A stretch of 64,000 bases of DNA from positions 124,001-188,000 of the forward strand of contig NZ_VFIO01000001.1 of assembly GCF_007858365.1 (NCBI RefSeq), in the 5' to 3' direction. Positions within the stretch are counted from its first letter, which is position 1; each line of letters opens with the position of its first letter. Shown here in pieces: positions 61,774-64,000 of the stretch. A program made the position numbers and the translations under genes. Under the pieces are notes generated by a model. It was given only the letters and a program-made list of their open reading frames with translations. It was not told the DNA's origin and did no database searches. This DNA is from Pseudomonas saxonica (lineage in GTDB: Bacteria > Pseudomonadota > Gammaproteobacteria > Pseudomonadales > Pseudomonadaceae).

Positions 61774-62711
61774 CCTTTGACGGCGCGCCAGAGCTTGCTG
61801 ACGCCGGTGACCACTGCCAGCACCACGGCACCGGCAATAATGCCAGCCACGGCGTTGACCAGTGTCGGCACAATCACCGACAACGGGCCGACATAGGGGG
61901 CTACGCTGGCGGCAATGGTTTCGACCCCGTGGTGCAGCACCGGCACACCATGGGTCAGAATGCCCCCGCCGACCATGAACATGGCCGCCGTCCCGATGAT
62001 GGTCAGGCTCTTCATCATGTACGGCGCCGCGCTTAACACGACGCGACCGAAACTGCGCTGGAAGCGCGCCCAGGCGCCCTCACCGGTTTTATGGGTCAAG
62101 TAGAGGCCGCCATCATCCAGCCGCACGATACCGGCCACCACACCGTACACACCGATGGTCATGACAATCGCAATGCCTGACATCACCACCACTTGTTGAA
62201 TCAGTGGTGAATCCGCCACGGTGCCCAGCGTGATAGCAATGATTTCAGCCGAGAGGATAAAGTCAGTGCGAATGGCGCCCTTGATTTTATCTTTCTCAAA
62301 CGCCACCACATCGACCTCGGCATTGGCCAGAGCTTCCTGTCTGGCTTTGCGCTTCGCTTGAGTGTCGTCCTGACTGTGCAGAAACTTGTGCGCCAGCTTT
62401 TCAAACCCTTCGAAACACAGATACGCACCGCCCACCATCAGCAACGGCGTCACTGCCCACGGAATGAAGGCACTGATCGCCAACGCCGCAGGCACCAGAA
62501 TCAGCTTGTTGCGAAACGAGCCTTTGGCCACTGCCCACACCACCGGCAGCTCGCGATCAGCCCGTACTCCAGAAACCTGCTGCGCATTGAGTGCAAGGTC
62601 ATCACCGAGCACCCCAGCGGTCTTTTTGGCGGCCATTTTGGTCATCAGTGCGACGTCATCGAGAACGGCGGCGATATCGTCGAGCAACATCAGCAAACTA
62701 CTGCCAGCCAT
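61770..62711 (-). CDS. DUF808 (YedI-like) membrane protein
   Basis: A 313-residue inner-membrane protein of the DUF808/YedI family: [41 protein letters not shown] at the N-terminus, [17 protein letters not shown], and [21 protein letters not shown]. Function is unknown. The start at 62711 gives MAGSSLL, the family N-terminus. Confidence 0.9.
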   Translation of the reverse strand: MAGSSLLMLLDDIAAVLDDVALMTKMAAKKTAGVLGDDLALNAQQVSGVRADRELPVVWAVAKGSFRNKLILVPAALAISAFIPWAVTPLLMVGGAYLCFEGFEKLAHKFLHSQDDTQAKRKARQEALANAEVDVVAFEKDKIKGAIRTDFILSAEIIAITLGTVADSPLIQQVVVMSGIAIVMTIGVYGVVAGIVRLDDGGLYLTHKTGEGAWARFQRSFGRVVLSAAPYMMKSLTIIGTAAMFMVGGGILTHGVPVLHHGVETIAASVAPYVGPLSVIVPTLVNAVAGIIAGAVVLAVVTGVSKLWRAVKG

Positions 62712-62844
62712 GAAAGGGTATTCCTTGAGGGTTGAATTACTCCAAGCATAGCGCGTAAGCACCGCCGAGCTGCAATCTTGAGCCGCTCACAGGCCCGGTG
62801 CTACCATGCCCGACCGCCCGAGCCGGCAAGGAAAGTCCCGTTTT

Positions 62845-63450
62845 ATGAGCAGCATCCGTGAACGTAATAAGCACCTGATTTTGCGAGCCGCCAGCGAAGA
62901 GTTCGCTGACAAGGGTTTCGCCGCGAGCAAAACCAGCGACATCGCCGCCAAGGCCGGTGTACCCAAGCCCAATGTTTATTACTACTTCAAGTCCAAGGAA
63001 AACCTCTACCGCGAAGTGCTTGAAAGCATTATCGAGCCGATACTGCGCGTGTCGACGCCGTTCAATGCCGACGGCGAGCCCAATGAAGTGCTGAGCAACT
63101 ACATTCGCTCAAAAATCATGATTTCCCGCGACCTGCCGTTTGCCTCAAAAGTGTTCGCCAGCGAAATCATGCACGGCGCACCGCACCTGAGCGAAACCCA
63201 AGTGGAGTTGCTCAACGCCCAGGCCAAACACAACATCGAATGCATCCAGACCTGGATCGATCGCGGCCAGATCGCCCCGATAGACCCCCATCACCTGATG
63301 TTCAGCATCTGGGCGGCGACGCAGACCTATGCCGACTTCGACTGGCAAATCTCCGCCATCACCGGCAAGGCCAAACTCGACGACAGCGATTACGAAGCGG
63401 CAACACAAACGATCATCCGCCTCGTGCTCAAAGGCTGTGCGCCGGACTAA
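62845..63450 (+). CDS. TetR family regulator, RutR-like
   Basis: A 201-residue TetR regulator. The HTH is at residues about 8-55 (LILRAASEEFADKGFAASKT, then GVPKPNVYYYFKSKENLYREVL). The C-terminal domain matches the RutR type: SRDLPFASKVFASEIMHGAPHL, IAPIDPHHLMFSIWAATQTYADFDWQI and TIIRLVLKG. RutR senses uracil; homologues control pyrimidine or purine use. ATG at 62845 has AAGGAA ten bases upstream; an ATG 13 codons earlier is possible. The nearby purine genes are candidate targets, by inference only. Confidence 0.85.
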   Translation: MSSIRERNKHLILRAASEEFADKGFAASKTSDIAAKAGVPKPNVYYYFKSKENLYREVLESIIEPILRVSTPFNADGEPNEVLSNYIRSKIMISRDLPFASKVFASEIMHGAPHLSETQVELLNAQAKHNIECIQTWIDRGQIAPIDPHHLMFSIWAATQTYADFDWQISAITGKAKLDDSDYEAATQTIIRLVLKGCAPD

Positions 63451-63464
63451 AAGCCTCCCACGCT

Positions 63465-63598
63465 CCGTAGCAGCTGCCGCAGGCTGCGATCGGCCGCGAA
63501 GCGGTCGTAAAATCAGCGTTCAGGGCGTATCAGGCACACCGCAGGTTCTGGTTTACGACTGCTACGCAGCCGAACGCAGCCTGCGGCAGCTGCTACGG
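63465..63598. repeat. Paired REP elements (BIME-like)
   Basis: A 24-bp unit at 63465-63488 (begins CCGTAGCAGCTGCCGC) and its exact reverse complement at 63575-63598 enclose about 86 bases. It is the same class as the pair at 51425-51556, differing at the AAGG/CAGG position, and lies between convergent genes. Confidence 0.88.
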
Positions 63599-63607
63599 GT
63601 TGCGGTG

Positions 63608-64000
63608 CTAAGCCACTACACCCGCATCGGCGCGCAAGCCTTGGGCTTCAACCGCGCTGATTGCGCACTGTTCGTCAATGTCCGACGTATCGCCGCTAAT
63701 GCCCACCGCACCCAACACATTACCGGCCTCATCGAGGATCAACACCCCGCCCGGCACCGGCACAATATCGCCGCGCCCCATGCCATTGAGTGCCGCGTAA
63801 AAAGACGGTCGTTGCTGCGCATCCAGTGCCAGCAAACGCGACCCCTTGCCCAACGCAATGGCACCCCACGCCTTGCCAATCGCAATACTGGGTCGCAACA
63901 GACTGGCACCATCCTCGCGCTGCAACGCCAACAAATACCCGCTGCTGTCGAGCACCGCAACGGTCAATGGCGCAGCGTTTATCTGACGTGCTGCGCTCAG
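63608..64000 (-). CDS. GlcG/HbpS family protein, cut by the window edge
   Basis: At least 130 residues of a GlcG/HbpS-like heme-binding-type domain; the start lies beyond base 64000 and the frame is open to the edge. Visible motifs: LTVAVLDSSGYLLALQREDGA, SIAIGKAWGAIALG, PVPGGVLILDEAGNVLGAVGISGD and SDIDEQCAISAVEAQGL. These proteins are small, often periplasmic or cytosolic, with a role in glycolate use or heme/redox sensing; function here is not decided. Confidence 0.85.
   Translation of the reverse strand: MSAARQINAAPLTVAVLDSSGYLLALQREDGASLLRPSIAIGKAWGAIALGKGSRLLALDAQQRPSFYAALNGMGRGDIVPVPGGVLILDEAGNVLGAVGISGDTSDIDEQCAISAVEAQGLRADAGVVA

Overview
The window is a chromosomal segment of a Pseudomonas sensu stricto, most like the P. 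fluorescens/P. fragi lineage. The basis is recognition of proteins: DUF1654, DUF3509 and DUF6388-like proteins, the BkdR-bkdA1A2B-lpdV operon in its Pseudomonas form, LpxO, a tRNA-Ser/YccA/TusDCBE/YbiB block, and Pseudomonas-type REP elements. No search was run, so the species is not assigned. Almost all the sequence is ordinary coding DNA with short gaps and many four-base stop/start overlaps. No rRNA, CRISPR array, intact insertion sequence or intact prophage was seen.

Layout. 1-2.0 kb: a LexA-boxed DUF1654/endonuclease I pair and an orphan GntR regulator. 2.3-4.4 kb: lipid A hydroxylase LpxO and copper proteins CopC/CopD. 4.5-10.2 kb: branched-chain keto acid dehydrogenase operon with its divergent regulator BkdR. 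10.3-12.5 kb: a XanP-like purine permease, a small HTH protein and a DUF6388-like protein. 12.5-17.2 kb: a five-gene nickel/peptide/opine-type ABC importer. 18-20.3 kb: a MocR regulator divergent from an EamA exporter. 20.5-23 kb: a Tat-exported acid phosphatase/phospholipase C-like enzyme, a possible small gene in its shadow, and a RelBE-type toxin-antitoxin pair. 23.3-26.7 kb: tRNA-Ser(UGA), a Bax-inhibitor-1 protein, the tusDCBE sulfur relay and a YbiB-like protein. 26.8-34.8 kb: a glutathionyl-hydroquinone reductase and many small proteins, including a CsrA paralogue that lacks the usual RNA-binding arginines, an LTA-synthase-like enzyme, SpeE, and a DUF3509 gene behind a sigma-54 promoter. 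34.9-44.1 kb: methionine salvage (mtnB, mtnD, mtnC), aroC, prmB and an Smr protein. 44.2-47.3 kb: an AT-richer foreign insert between the smr-family gene and folE. 47.3-51.4 kb: folE, glutaredoxin, GST, aminotransferase, MarR and LysE-family genes. 51.6-58.3 kb: urate-to-ureidoglycolate catabolism (puuD, uraH, uraD, puuE, alc, allA) with a urate/xanthine permease, followed by two Tsx-like outer-membrane channels, an MFS transporter, a DUF808 protein, a RutR-like TetR regulator and a HbpS/GlcG protein cut by the window edge.

The most interesting region is 44.2-47.3 kb. A colicin-E9-like HNH DNase, with a pyocin S domain but no recognisable receptor-binding part, is followed by four paralogous Im9-like immunity genes on the same strand. 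In front of the second immunity gene lies a 38-codon pseudogene of a different DNase tail. In front of the third and fourth lie about ten-codon vestiges of the same tail. The array therefore reads as a record of successive captures or duplications of toxin-tail/immunity cassettes. A dead tyrosine-recombinase C-terminus sits beside it.

Working together: the purine block takes nucleosides or purines across the outer membrane (Tsx-like), across the inner membrane (NCS2 permease), oxidises urate (PuuD) and degrades it through HIU, OHCU, allantoin and allantoate to ureidoglycolate and glyoxylate. Two matching RTTGTNNACAAT palindromes flank the divergent uraH/puuE promoters, and a related perfect palindrome precedes the LysE-type gene nearby.
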